From: Triticum aestivum
Lineage: Eukaryota; Streptophyta; Magnoliopsida; Poales; Poaceae
NCBI RefSeq assembly: GCF_018294505.1
Contig: NC_057807.1
Coordinates: 270,053,369-270,117,368, forward strand
Reading direction: 5' to 3'
Length of the DNA stretch: 64,000 bases
The translations under genes and the position numbers were made by a program. Below, piece after piece: positions 30,211 to 41,900 of the stretch (its first letter is position 1; each line of letters opens with the position of its first letter). The notes under the pieces were generated by a model, which searched no databases, was not told the DNA's origin, and worked only from the letters and a program-made list of their open reading frames with translations.

Positions 30211-32823
30211 GGAGATGTGCTAAACTCATTAAGGTCTCTTTCCTTGTCGAGAGATTCCTGGCCGAACTATGTCCGGATCGAGTGGGAGGCGGACGACGAA
30301 GAAATTCGTTCCCCACCCACCACCCACTTAATAGCCACTGTCAATGACTTAATCGGCGTGCTTGACTTCAACTCCGAAGACATCGATGGTATGGATGACG
30401 ATGCAGGAGAAGAACAGGAACCACTACCTATAGGGCACTGGACAGCCACCTCATCATATGATATATATGGTGGACACACCAAAATAAGGCAATGGTGACG
30501 ACACAACAAAGGATAATCCCCTCGATAAGCCACCAAAGCGGCGCCGTAGACGCCGCTCTAAATCCCGCCACAGTAAAAACAACGACAACAGCGCAAGAAA
30601 TAATAATAGCCAGTTGACTCCAAAGGAAACGATGACCCCATGGACCCAGCGATGGAGCAGGATGAGCCAGGGGAGGATGAGCATAGTATGAAGCCGACGT
30701 CATATGACGCTGATCCTAAGGGTAAAATTCACCAACCTGTCTCCGGAGAAGAGAATAGCCTGGACGATGATGCACTCATCATCCCAGAAAAACCCTTGGA
30801 ACAAGAGAACCTCCACAGAAGGCTTATCGCCACCGCGAGGAGCCTAAAGGTGCAGAAGCAAAGGCTTAAGGCCGCGTAGGATATGCTCAACCGCAAGTGG
30901 AACAAAGTGCTCGACACAGAAGAAAAATACAGCGATGATCGTCACATAAAGAGCTATCCAAAGCACAAGCTGCTGCCCGAATTCGACGACGAGGCCGTAG
31001 AGCCCATTCAGCCGAAAACGACCGATCAGCCGGACCGACCGCCCCGTGGCCGTGAGAAGATGGCTAATGATGCCGCACACAAGCCAGCACACGATTGACG
31101 TGAGCTCCTAGACAAAAAGTCCGGTATAGCCAGATCCATCTACGGATTTAGGAAGAACGCTCCGACACAGGATCAGAGCTACCGAAACGATCACATTTAT
31201 CGAACACCAGCTAGGAATCAGAACCGAACACAACAACCGTCGATAGCATACCACGACACGACCAAATACAGGGGTGCCGCACACCCCCTGTGCTTCACCA
31301 ATGAGGTACTAGATCATGAATTTCTGGAAGGATTTAAACCCATGAATATAGAGGCATACGACGGAACTACAGACCCTGGGGTCTGGATCGAGGACTTTAT
31401 CCTTCATATCCATATGGCTCGCGAAGACGATCTCCATGCCATTAAATACCTACCCCTCAAATTAAAGGGCCTGGCTCAGCACTAGTTGAAAATCCTTCCC
31501 GAAAACTCAATCGGAAGTTGGGAAGAGCTCGAGGATGCTTTCAGGGCCAATTTTCAAGGGACCTATGTCCGACCTCCAGACGCAGACGACCTAAATCACA
31601 TAATTCAACAGCCCAGACAGTCAGCCAGAAAGCTCTGGAACAAATTTCTTACTAAGAAGAATCAAATAGTCGATTTCCCGGATGCCAAAGCCTTAGCGGC
31701 TTTCAAACACAGTATCTGGGATGAATGGCTTGCCAGACACCTCGGCCAAGAAAAGCCGAGGACAATGGCAGCCTTAACAAGCCTTATGACCAGCTTTTGC
31801 GCGGGCAAGGACAGCTGGCTGGCCCGTAGTAGCACTAGCGACCCAAGCACATCCAAAGTCAGGGATGGCAATGGGAAGCCGCGACGCAACAAAAACAAGC
31901 GACGAAACAATGATGGCAGCCTGGAGAACACGACGGTCAACGCCAGATTCAGGGGCTCTCGACCCGATCAACGGAAGAAGCCATTTAAAGGCACCAAAGA
32001 TGGACCGTCCAGCCTAAACAAGATTCTAGACTAATTATGTCAGATTCACAGCACCCCTGAAAAACCTGCAAACCACACCCACAGAGAGTGTTGAGTTTTC
32101 AAGCAGGCCGACAAGTTGAATGCCAAACAAAAGGGGAGGGAGACGCCAAGTGAAGACGAGGATGAGCCTCGTCAGCCGAACACTAGAGGACAGAAAAAAT
32201 TCCCACCAGAAGTCAAAACACTGAATATGATTTACGTAACTCACATTCCAAAGAGAACGCGCAAACGCGCACTCAGAGATGTATACGCTATTGAGCCCGT
32301 CGCCCCCAAATTTAATCCCTGGCCGACCTGCCCGATCACCTTCGATCGCAGGGACCATCCGACTAGTATCCGGCACGGAGGATCGGCTGCCTTGGTGCTC
32401 GACCCAATAATTGACGGATACCATCTCACACGAGTCCTCATGGACGACGGCAGTAGTCTAAACCTGATATATCAGGAAACTATCCGCAAAATGGGGATAG
32501 ACCCCTCAAGAATCAGCCTAAGCAACACTACCTTTAAAGGAGTAATACCTGGCGTCGAGGCCCACTGTACGGGCTCTCTAGTACTAGAGGCTATATTTGG
32601 TTCTCCCGACAACTTCAGAAGCGAGGAATTAACCTTTGACATTGCTCCATTCCGAAGCGCTATCATGCACTACTCAGAAGAACGGCCTTCGCTCGTTTTA
32701 ATGCAGTACCGCATTACGCCTACCTCAAACTTAAGATGTCCGGTCCATGCAGCGTCATCATGGTTAGCAGAAATACAGAGCATTCCTTACGCACGGAAGA
32801 ATACGTGGCGGCTCTAGCAGCCG
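30211..32823 (+). pseudogene. gag-protease gene of element B, right of the CACTA
   Basis: It continues B's gag from the insertion point and aligns with A's gag throughout. Several stops and shifts break it, for example TAG at 31483-31485, where A has TGG (RHWLN versus QH-stop). Segments: acidic linker (DFNSEDIDGMDDDAGEEQEP), basic run near 30540, Retrotrans_gag-like core 31330-31800 (SWEELEDAFRANFQGTYVRP), a C..H..H..C knuckle region near 32035-32095 whose final Cys is followed by a stop, then the protease 32116-32817 with VLMDDGSSLNLIY, where A has DGGSS. The second Gly of the active-site motif is replaced here. No polymerase follows. Confidence 0.85.
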
Positions 32824-34008
32824 AACACTGAGCGGTCCCTCCAACCAGGATAAATGGTCGGTCGTCAAGACCACGGACACGGTTAAACGAGTCCGGTGCT
32901 CCACCCAATGTAACAACCACGTTGGGATTTCCCCACAAAAGATGTTAGGGGCTGCCCACAGAGCCCATAGTTTGGCTCGACCCTATCAATACAATAGCAT
33001 ATTGCATTTCCATGGTTCATTTAGATTAACGAACACCTCACACGAAGTCTTTCACCTGGGGTTTTTTTACAGAGGATAATCGTGCTACACCCTTCCAGGA
33101 TACGGCACAACGGAGATAAAGGCGCAGACGTGTAGCAGGGCCCCGCTCAAAGGTTTCTTTTCAGATTAAGACCCTGCGTAAACCTTTTTAATGTCCCTTG
33201 TTGCTTCTTCCCCTTCGGAAACTCTATACAATTGGGAGGGATACTGGCGTTTTAGGCATTTTTGTCACACCAGACTATTGCTTGTACCTGGAAACTCAGG
33301 GCTTATTGTCAAGGGTGTTATTCAGCCTAGTACACATTATAAAGTTTGAATACCTTAGGGAGTGTTCGGCGTCGCGAGTTTGGCCTTGTATGCATCAGCT
33401 CCGAATCATGTCTTTGGTCAAATGTTGGGTTTGCTCGGCTCCCGTGTTTTGCTATCTTACGTTCCGCTCTATCGGCTAAGGCGGCACCGGGAGAACTACT
33501 ATGATTGTGCCCCGGTTCATCTGGATGAGCACCTCAGTAGAGAAAGCCGAAAACTGACTGTCATGATACAGCGCGAGACTGGTCAACCACTCGATGACCC
33601 AGCGGAATCTCCACTATTCCTCCGCATTAACGAAGGACCGGTTTCCCGGTCACGTACATACGCGCACCATATCCGGATGAACGCGAAAGTACCAGGGGCT
33701 ATATAGTAGCCCCACCGTCAAACTCCTATGGCTAAGTGAAAGTGTTAAAGCTATATAGTCCGATTGCCTGGTTCGTCGCGCTATCACATCCTTAATGGAC
33801 CAAGACGTTGGATCAAGTGTGACTACGCATTTTCTTGAACACCCCCGCATTATATGCGTGGGGGACTGAAGCCGACGACTGCAAACTTTCAGGTTATATA
33901 CATACATAAACGTCCGCATAGGAGGCATTTCAATACTTTCAGGCAAAAGTATAAACATAGCCTTTATAATCAAAATAGCTAGCATTGTCTTTACAATCGC
34001 GATACATG
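32824..34008. other. Non-coding spacer of element B
   Basis: It lies between the protease and the antisense gene, where autonomous relatives carry reverse transcriptase and integrase. No YxDD, RNase H or zinc-binding integrase motif is visible on the plus strand. Open frames (33198-33706) have no recognisable protein. A lacks this spacer entirely. Confidence 0.6.
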
Positions 34009-36925
34009 TCATTCGAACATGGCACTCTTCGAGCACTGAGCCTCTATTAAACGGGCGCCTTCTAAGACTTCTTCGAAATAGTGCTCGGTCAGGTCCTGGC
34101 CTTCCGCCGAACTCCGGGTTGCAATAGCGGTGGTTTCCATCCCATCCCAGTATGTTTTAACACGAGCAAGAGCCATCCACGCACCCTCTATGCACGCCGA
34201 CCTCTTCACAGCATCGATATGCGACACATCACCAAGGAATTGTTGCACCAATCCAAAATAGTTGTCCGGCCTTGGTCCTTGTGGCCAAAGATGATCCACG
34301 ACAGACCTCATAGCAAGCACGGACAACCTGTGGAGTTCGGCCCATGCGGCCATCTTTTCATTCAATGGCAGCGGATGCATCGGGGCACTGAACTGCGACC
34401 AGAACAACCTCTCAGCCTTATGGTCCTTCCGATCTTTGAAAAACTCGGTCGCATCAGCAGCACTCTTTGCCAGGTCCACATATGAGTCCGCTGCACACCA
34501 CAACTAATCCAGAGGGGCATACTTCGGATCTCCGAACTTCATCCGCAACAGATAGGGCTTCCCAGCCACAATATCTCTGGCTTCACGAAGATCCTCCCTC
34601 ATCCCCCTCATTTCAGAGCGGGTTTCCTTGGCTGCCTCCAGGGCCTTTTTCAGGTCAGCCGCTTTTTGCTTGATTTTCCTTTTCAAGGAGCTCATGGCGG
34701 TTGGCGGCATCTTCTAGCTCGGTAGCCATCTAGGCTATCTTCTCTTCGCTCCGGCGATGAGCAGCCTGTTCGGCTCTTAACTCCTCGACCGCCTTCAGAG
34801 CGGCCGCATCACTTATCCGGGCTTGCTCCTTGGCTCGGGCAAGCTCCGCCCGAAGGGTCTCCATGGCAGCAGCTCCATCTGCAGTCACAACATATTATAG
34901 ATACTAGCATCACGCTCCTCTTAAACATTTGCTGACAGGCCAAATAAACATAACCTGGGCCTCGTCAAGCCGCTTGTTAACCAGCGCGATGTCGGCATCG
35001 GCCACATCCAGCTGCCGCTCTAGTTCGGCAAAATTAGCAGATCGGTCGGTCACCGGACCCTCAGCCACCTGCACATAAAGTAGCGCACTTATTACCAGAG
35101 ATTATGATCCTCTGTTCACCACATTGATGGCAACCAGAGTCTCAGGGGCTACTATCTATACAGAGCACACTTAGCATGTGCAGTAGCAGCAAAAATACAT
35201 TTTTGCGTACCTCAAAGCCTCTCAGCAGACTTGTAAAAGCTTCATTCAAACCACTTTTTGCGGATGAAATCCTCTCAACCACCGTACCCATTAAGACACG
35301 ATGTGTCTCTGAGATGGTCGCTCACTCCAGAAGGCCCATTAGTGTGTCCGGCTGTGTGCCGAACGATCCCGGACTCCTCCTGAAGCTCTCTTCGGGAGCC
35401 GGATATTCCAGACTCTAGGCAGCCGAAGTGTCAACTTCTGGTCTTGGTGGATCAGGAGAAATCCTCCGTGACGACACGTCGGGGTCATCCGCCCCACATG
35501 ACAGGGAGGCAGGGGGAGGCGTCTCGCTCTCCATCATCTCCGGAGGAAGATACCCCGAGGACGAACTCTGTGGGGAAGGGCTACGAGCCGGACTGCAACA
35601 AATATGTTTCGGTCATTATCCTTAGAGACAAAATGGGGTATATTTACCAAAGTACTCTTTTACTTACGGCTCGGTGGAGGGCCGGCCCCCTTGCGAGGTT
35701 TTCTTCCCTCGTTTAGACGCCTCCGTTTCCAAATCTTCGGAGGCGGCCCTTTTCTTACCTTGAGGAGAGGGGATTTTAGATTCCCCTCCCCGATTATCCT
35801 CCTTCGCGGAGGCACTTACTCCTTCGATTTGGATGCGTAGAATGTGAGGCCCACCTGTGGCTTCTCTATTCCTCCCCTCGTCCTCTCCTGATGGCACCTG
35901 ATATGGCGCACGCTCGAGCATCCTGGTCAACAAAGGATTCGGCGAGCCTTCGAGAAGAGGGGCCGGACACCTAATCCTCTCCGCCTTCCTCAGCCAGTCC
36001 TGGCAGAGAGCAATTTTGTAGAATGATGTTATAATAAACATAAAGAATGGTGTGTTCGGTAACGGAAGTATTTACCTGGGTATCCAGACGGTTCCAATTG
36101 AGACTCGCGTCCTCGGTGGTATCTGGACAGTTTATTCATGATCCGAAGAACAACTCATACATCTCTTCGAGCGTCATGCCAAAGAATTGTTGAACGGTTA
36201 GCGGACCTTCTGGGTTGAACTCCCACATATGGAGAGGACGACATTGGCAGGGCAAGACTCGACAAACCAGCATCACTTGCATTATCTTGACAAGACTGAC
36301 ATCCCTCTTGAGAAGGTCTCGGATGCGGCTTTGTAATGTCAGCACGTCGTTAATCAGCCCCCAGTCTAGCCCCTTATTGACCCATGACGCCGGTTGCGGT
36401 GGAGGGCCCGGGCGGAACGCTGGAGCGGCCACCCGCTTTGTACCTCGGGGAGCGGTGATGTAAAACCACTCCCGCTGCCATAAATCAGAAGTCTCCATGA
36501 AAGAACCCTTTGGCCATGGGGCGTCGGTGCCTTTGCTTATTATAGCACCTCCGCACTCCGCGTGATGCCCGTAAATCACCCTCGGCCTCACATTGAAGGT
36601 CTTGAGCCACAGGCCGAAGTGGGGGGTAATGCGGAGAAAGGCTTCACACACGATGATAAACGACGAGATGTGAAGGATGGAAATCTAGCCTGTAACAGAA
36701 CATAAGCCCCCTCACGAAGGGATCGAGACAGAAACCTAGCCCTCGGAGGAAGTGGGAAACAAATATGACATTTTCATTGCGTTCGAGAGTGGGGATGACC
36801 TGCCCTTGGGCAGGCAGCCTATGCGGGATTTCGGCGGTGAGATACCTGGCCTCCCTAAGCTTCTGGATGTCCTCCTCTGTGATGGAGGAGGCCATCCACC
36901 GGCCTTGAAGATTGGATCCGGACAT
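34009..36925 (-). pseudogene. Antisense PF04195-type gene of element B
   Basis: The start ATG at 36925 (MSGSNLQGRWMASSITEED) matches A's. The N-terminal domain runs to about 36136 but is frameshifted near 36650, where a short deletion removes the equivalent of A's NLAPNF region: VIFVSHFLRGLGFCLDPF, then VCEAFLRITPHFGLWLKTF, GTKRVAAPAFRPG, QVMLVCRVLPCQCRPLHMWEF. Further downstream are a Lys/Arg-rich segment (35664-36041), a coiled coil (34504-34710, LKRKIKQKAADLKKALEAAK) and a C-terminal block (34009-34503, SVLAMRSVVDHLWPQGPRP, ending CSKSAMFE). Introns may join some pieces. It spans about 2.9 kb against the plus-strand genes. Function is unknown. Confidence 0.7.
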
Positions 36926-37030
36926 GGTCGAAGGTCCGAAGTGCTTTAGCTTGAGCCTTGGGGGTTGAAACTCAAGGTGCGGGAGGGGAAGGATCGAGCA
37001 TGGGAAGAAAAGGACAGGACTTGGCCCCCC

Positions 37031-37036
37031 TTTATA
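37031..37036 (-). promoter_or_regulatory. Antisense TATA box of element B
   Basis: On the minus strand: CTCTTTATAAAGGGGGGCC, about 106 bp upstream of the antisense ATG at 36925. It sits at the place corresponding to A's antisense TATA. Confidence 0.5.
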
Positions 37037-37458
37037 AAGAGGACGAATATCAAGCGTCCCCCGCGTGACCGTTTGGGACATGCCTAAAATCAAGGAGTCA
37101 TATTAAACAAACACGGTTAGGTAACCCACACTTGTATTGATGAGAATCCCGTGATAAGGGGGACACGATCTCTGCTACGACAAGACGTGCCAATAAAACC
37201 GCCTCGCAGCGCATGTAGTGGATGGTTATGAAAACGGTTCGAATAAAGACTGGACCATGGCGTGATGTTGTAAAAAGCTGTCAGCAGTTTAGATTTGTGG
37301 AAAATTATACTCTCTACGGTGGTATGTGGAATTTGTTTTGCAGAGCCGGACACGATCCTTGTGTTCTAATTCTTCTATGGAGTATTCTGAGAAGGAACCC
37401 GCCTTGCAATACCGAAGACAATTTGCGCGCCGGGCTCATCGTCATTGAAGCCTGGTTC

Positions 37459-37467
37459 AGGGGCTAC
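37459..37467 (+). other. Polypurine tract of element B
   Basis: AGGGGCTAC immediately before the 3' LTR. Confidence 0.7.
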
Positions 37468-37939
37468 TGAGGGAGTCCTAGATTAAGGGGTCCTCGGACA
37501 GCCGGACTATATACTTTGGCCGGACTGTTGGACTATGAAGATACAAGATTGAAGACTTCGTCCCGTATCCAGATGGGACTCTCCTTTGCGTGGAAGGCAA
37601 GCTTGGATATTCGGATATGTAGATTTCCTTCTCTGTAACTGACTCTGTGTAACCCTAGCCCCCTCTGGTGTCTATATAAACCGGAGGGTTTAGTCCGTAG
37701 GACAACAACAATCATAATCATAGGCTAGCTTCTAGGGTTTAGCCTCCATGATCTCATGGTAGATCAACTGTTGTAATACTCATATCATCAAGATCAATCA
37801 AGCAGGAAGTAGGGTATTACCTCCATCGAGAGGGCCCGAACCTGGGTAAAACATCATGTCCCCTGCCTCCTGTTACCATTAGCCTTAGACGCACAGTTCA
37901 GGACCCCCTACCCGAGATCCGCCGGTCTTGACACCGACA
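37468..37939 (+). repeat. 3' LTR of element B (472 bp)
   Basis: It starts TGAGGGAGTCCTAG and ends CACCGACA, followed by the GGCGC duplication. About 25 differences from the 5' LTR by eye, many of them C/T or G/A transitions. Confidence 0.93.
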
Positions 37940-37944
37940 GGCGC

Positions 37945-38936
37945 CGATGAGCCCTTCCGCACGGTGGGGGGCCTACGGTCAATGACCCACCAGCGTCCCC
38001 CTGCCCCTTGGTCTTGTCCTGGTTTCCGGTCTCCCCAACGGTGATCAGGGGTGGCGCACGGCGGGGTCCTCGTCGGGCGATATGAAGCAAGGCTGAGGCC
38101 TGTGAAGGTCTTCGCTCGTGACACTCTCACATAATAATGAGTGGGGTTGTACATACTACGGAGTCTCCTAAGTGCCGCCCTGGGCCTCACGAAGGCTCCC
38201 GCCCACGTCCTAGTGGAAGCACCATGCTCCGTGCTGGCGGTCAACACTGTCCCCAATGACTATGCCCAGCCAGTGGAAGCACTTAGCTCCGCGCTGGTGA
38301 GAAGACTGAAGACTAAAGACTAGCTAGGCGCCGGACGCGGCCGTCTGCTTTTTGCCTCCTTTTTGTACTTGCTTGCCGACTTTTTGAAGCAGTTTGTTTG
38401 TCGTGCGTTTATAAAAATGGGGGGAGTTTTCTCGTTTCATGTCGCTCTCTTGCCTTCAATTCTTGCGTTCTTTCTGGAGCTTGTGACTACTACCCTGCCC
38501 TCAAGCGCCTCGCGAGCGGGGGCTAGGTACGGTGTACGCGCTGGTGCCGATCGCTCCCCCAGGGGGCTCGAGGGTGCGGCCGCCTCGCGCGCCCACCTCG
38601 TCACGGTCTGGCAGTTGGCTTCTCATGAGGCACTCTATGGCAGGCCGGCAGGCCCCTCGAGAGGCACAGAACCTCGCGAGCCCGCAGCAGGCCCACCTCA
38701 GGAGAAGGAGCGCCGCTGCGACACCAGGCCTCACTCGAGACCCACGAAACCCAAGATAAGTCATAAACAACTACCTCGCCCAGCGGCCCGCAGCCCTGCG
38801 GGGCCCCACTTCGGGTGACACTTCAAAAGCATTTCGCAATCTCACACATCATAAGGGGAACCCCCCTTTCCAAAATGCTCTCACAAGGATGCGTTCAAGT
38901 TTTCGTCATACATGTCAAAGCAAAATAAACACGGGC
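37945..38936. other. Non-coding spacer of element C
   Basis: GC-rich with open frames on both strands by composition only. A T-rich tract (38350-38470) precedes a run of CTCGCGAG-type phrases. No protein is recognised. Confidence 0.45.
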
Positions 38937-41900
38937 CTAGCTAGATGCCCCTTCTTCATCACCTCCGTCCGCGCTGCTTGCATCGAGGCTGCCGTCCTCC
39001 TCGTCATCACCATCCGCGCCAACTTCTATGGCCACGATCACGACCGTGTCGTCCTCCGGGGCGGATTCTACTACCAAGGAGTCCACATGGTTATCCACCC
39101 ACCCGACCAGGTTGTCCTGGACAACCGGGGGCACGGGGGCTAACATAGCATCGAAGTCAAAGTGGGGATCGCGGTTGAGGAGGTGGCTGAAGACATGCGA
39201 GAACGTGCGCCCCAGAAGATCACGGCTCCTCTCTGCTACAAGCTCGCGAGACCTTGCAGCCCGAGCCTCCAGGCGGGTCACGATGTCGGTGAAGAAGTTC
39301 AGGTGGCTGCGTAGTCGTTCTTGTGCGGGTGAGGAGCTCTCTCATCGCAGATGGTGCCCAAGGCGGAATTAGCTCTGAGTCTGAGGCCGTGAAGCATCGA
39401 GGCGTGCTCGCGCTGCAGCGTCTGGCGGCGATTCGCTTCACTAGCGGTCTTCTTTGCCAGGGACGCGGTGTCCTTGATTTGTTGCTGAAGGGAAGACAGC
39501 TCAGCTCGGACGGAGGCCAAGGCAGATTCGAAAGAAATCAGGGCTTCTCGAGCAGCGCTCTCACGCTGCTCCACAGACTGCAGCTCACCCTTCAGGGCGG
39601 AGGTCCGACCCTCAAGCTCAGCCTTGAGCAGCTCCAGATCCATGCGGTGTCGCGCCTTCGCCACCATCTCCTGCACCTCCAGCTGGACCCGAGCTTCTCG
39701 GGTGGTGACGGCGTCCTCAGCCGCGGTAGCCTTCCGCTCCCTCACCTCCAGCCTCTCCAACGCCATGTTGTGCTCCACGGTCTCCAACATCAAATCCTCA
39801 TGGCGCCTCAGGAGCTCCGCCTCGGCAAGGGCCGCCTCGCCTGGTGAGGAGGCCAGAAGGGCGCGACGCTCCTCGACTCCATGCTCAAGAGCCACATTTG
39901 AAGACTGAAGATCTCGCTCCCGCTCCTCGGCCGCCTCACGACGGTGGTTGGCTGCCTTAGCCTCTTCCGTGGTGCGGGCCCAAGCTTCGCGAGAAGTCAC
40001 AAGCGAGGCCGCCGCGCGCGCTTCAGCCTCGCCACCCTAAAGTTTCCCAAGGTTAATGGCAACCTTCAGCCGCTGCCACTCATGCTCTAGGCGGCGGTTT
40101 TCTGCCTCGAGCCAGGTGTCGACATTGGAAAGCTCTCCACCAAGATAGATCATTGCACGCATCGCTTCATCGAAGAACCCGAAGCGCACGGCACTGCGCC
40201 CACGAGCGAGCGCAAGCTCATTGCCAAGCCCTTCACCGGCCCCGGGGGCCGCTCGGGAGGTGCTGGGTGCCCCGCCAGCCGCCGGCTTGGGGCTGGCTAG
40301 TGTAGCCCCGCAACTTGAAGACGAAGGCTGCCCAGGAGGCACCCCCCTGCCGGCAATGTCAAGAGGAAGGATCACCAATGCATCCCCTGTCTCACGGGCA
40401 GAGTCACGGGGAGAGGAAGCAGGGGGGCCGGTTCCGGGGCACCCTCGTGACGTCGTGGCAACTGGGGTTGGCCCCACGCCCTACGCAGGATTAGGGCGCC
40501 GGGGGCTGTGCGCGGGCGTCAAGCTGGAATCCTTGGGGACGCCTGCTTCCCAAGGTTTTGCCTTCATGGGAGCCCTGCAAAGCCTAGTCGTGAGAAAACA
40601 TGGCGCGCAAGGAGATCAAGAGCAAAGTTACTTACTCATCGGCAGTCATGTATCTCCTCGGCTTCAGTGGCCGACTGGTGTCATCCTTGCAGCACGGGGA
40701 CCTCTTCCTCTTTAGGAGCGACTCAAGGCACAGGCGGGGCCGACCAGACCCTGATGGGCAATCCTCAGGAGGGGGAGCGCTCGGCAAGGCAGCTAGGGTA
40801 GGGGTCCCGAGAGCAGAGGTGCCCAGCAAGATCTTTTGGCTCACGGCTCTGGAGCCATTGGTGGGCTCCTCGCCGTCAGTAGCCACTCTAGAGCCACCAC
40901 CCTTGGCATCAGGAGCCTCTGCCTCCAGAGCTTGGGGCTGCATCGGGTCTACAGCAGCCCCTTCAAGGGCCCCAGGAGCCTCGGCCCCCTGGGCCATGAA
41001 TGGCGTCGGGCCTTCGAAGGAGCTCTCGACAGCTACTGGAGGTGCACGCCCCCTGTCTCCACACTCGGGGCACATGCGGCAGGATTGATCAGGAGAGGAG
41101 CCACGAAGATGGGGTTCTCGCAGGGCCCCTCAAGGCCCACTGGAAGCAGCCCCCACTCGTCGAATAGAGGCATTTGCCCAGCAAGGGCCGCCTTGTTCGA
41201 GCACAGATAGAGAAGGCAGCCACCCCCGGAAGGTCAGCAGGCTTGGGCTCGCTGGTCAGGAGTTTGAGCACCATGCTCAAGGTGTCGGTAGCCAGCGATG
41301 GCCTCTGCAGCCTCATCAGATCCTCGACGCCTGCGAAGTCCCACATTGGGTGAGAATGGCGCTGGAGGGGAGCAATGCGCTGCCTGACAAATTCCTTCAC
41401 CACCATTGGCGCCGTCACTTCCAGTTCCTGAAGCCTCACCAATCTCTTCCAGATGAAAGCAATACACCGGTCGGAGAGCCTCTCGTGGCACCAGCCGGAG
41501 CTGGGCGGAGGCCGGCGCCCCAGGAGTCTGGAGCAGGGGGCTGAGCGCGCGGGCATCCATAAGAAGCCACTGCTTCCGGAATGCCTTCGCAGCAGGCGAG
41601 AGCTCGAAGTCGATTCCCGAACCAGCGGTTGCAGCCACAACTTCAAAGGTCGTGCACCCAGAGCATTGGCAGGCGTCGACCAACTGAAGTGAGAAGAAAT
41701 GGCAAAATAAGGCCACGGAAGGAGTGATGCCTGATACGTCTCCAACGTATCTATAATTTTTGATTGTTCCATGCTATTATATTACCCGTTTTGGATGTTT
41801 ATGGGCTTTACTTTACACTTTCATATCATTTTTGGGACTAACCTACTAACCTGAGGCCCAGCCCGAATTGCTGTTTTTTTGCCTATTTCAGTGTTTCGAA

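Larger units (their letters stand above)
898..37939 (+). mobile_element. Element B: gypsy LTR retrotransposon, split by a CACTA transposon
   Basis: Both LTRs start TGAGGGAGTCCT and end CACCGACA, and a perfect 5-bp duplication GGCGC flanks the element (893-897 and 37940-37944). The CACTA at 1959-30207 interrupts its gag; without it B is about 8.79 kb. Order of parts: 5' LTR, short ORF1, gag and protease (broken by stops), about 1.2 kb non-coding, a long antisense gene, polypurine tract, 3' LTR. I see no reverse transcriptase, RNase H or integrase, so it was non-autonomous when it inserted or lost pol beforehand. Gag, protease and an antisense PF04195-type ORF point to the Tat lineage of Ty3/gypsy. 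By eye the two LTRs differ at about 25 of 471 positions, making B older than A. Confidence 0.93.

Noticed and set aside
33198..33706. Possible polymerase remnant in element B
   Set aside because: No reverse transcriptase, RNase H or integrase motif could be found in any frame.
40221..41210. Long plus-strand ORFs (164, 162 and 124 codons)
   Set aside because: They are opposite-strand shadows of the GC-rich antisense gene of element C and match no family.
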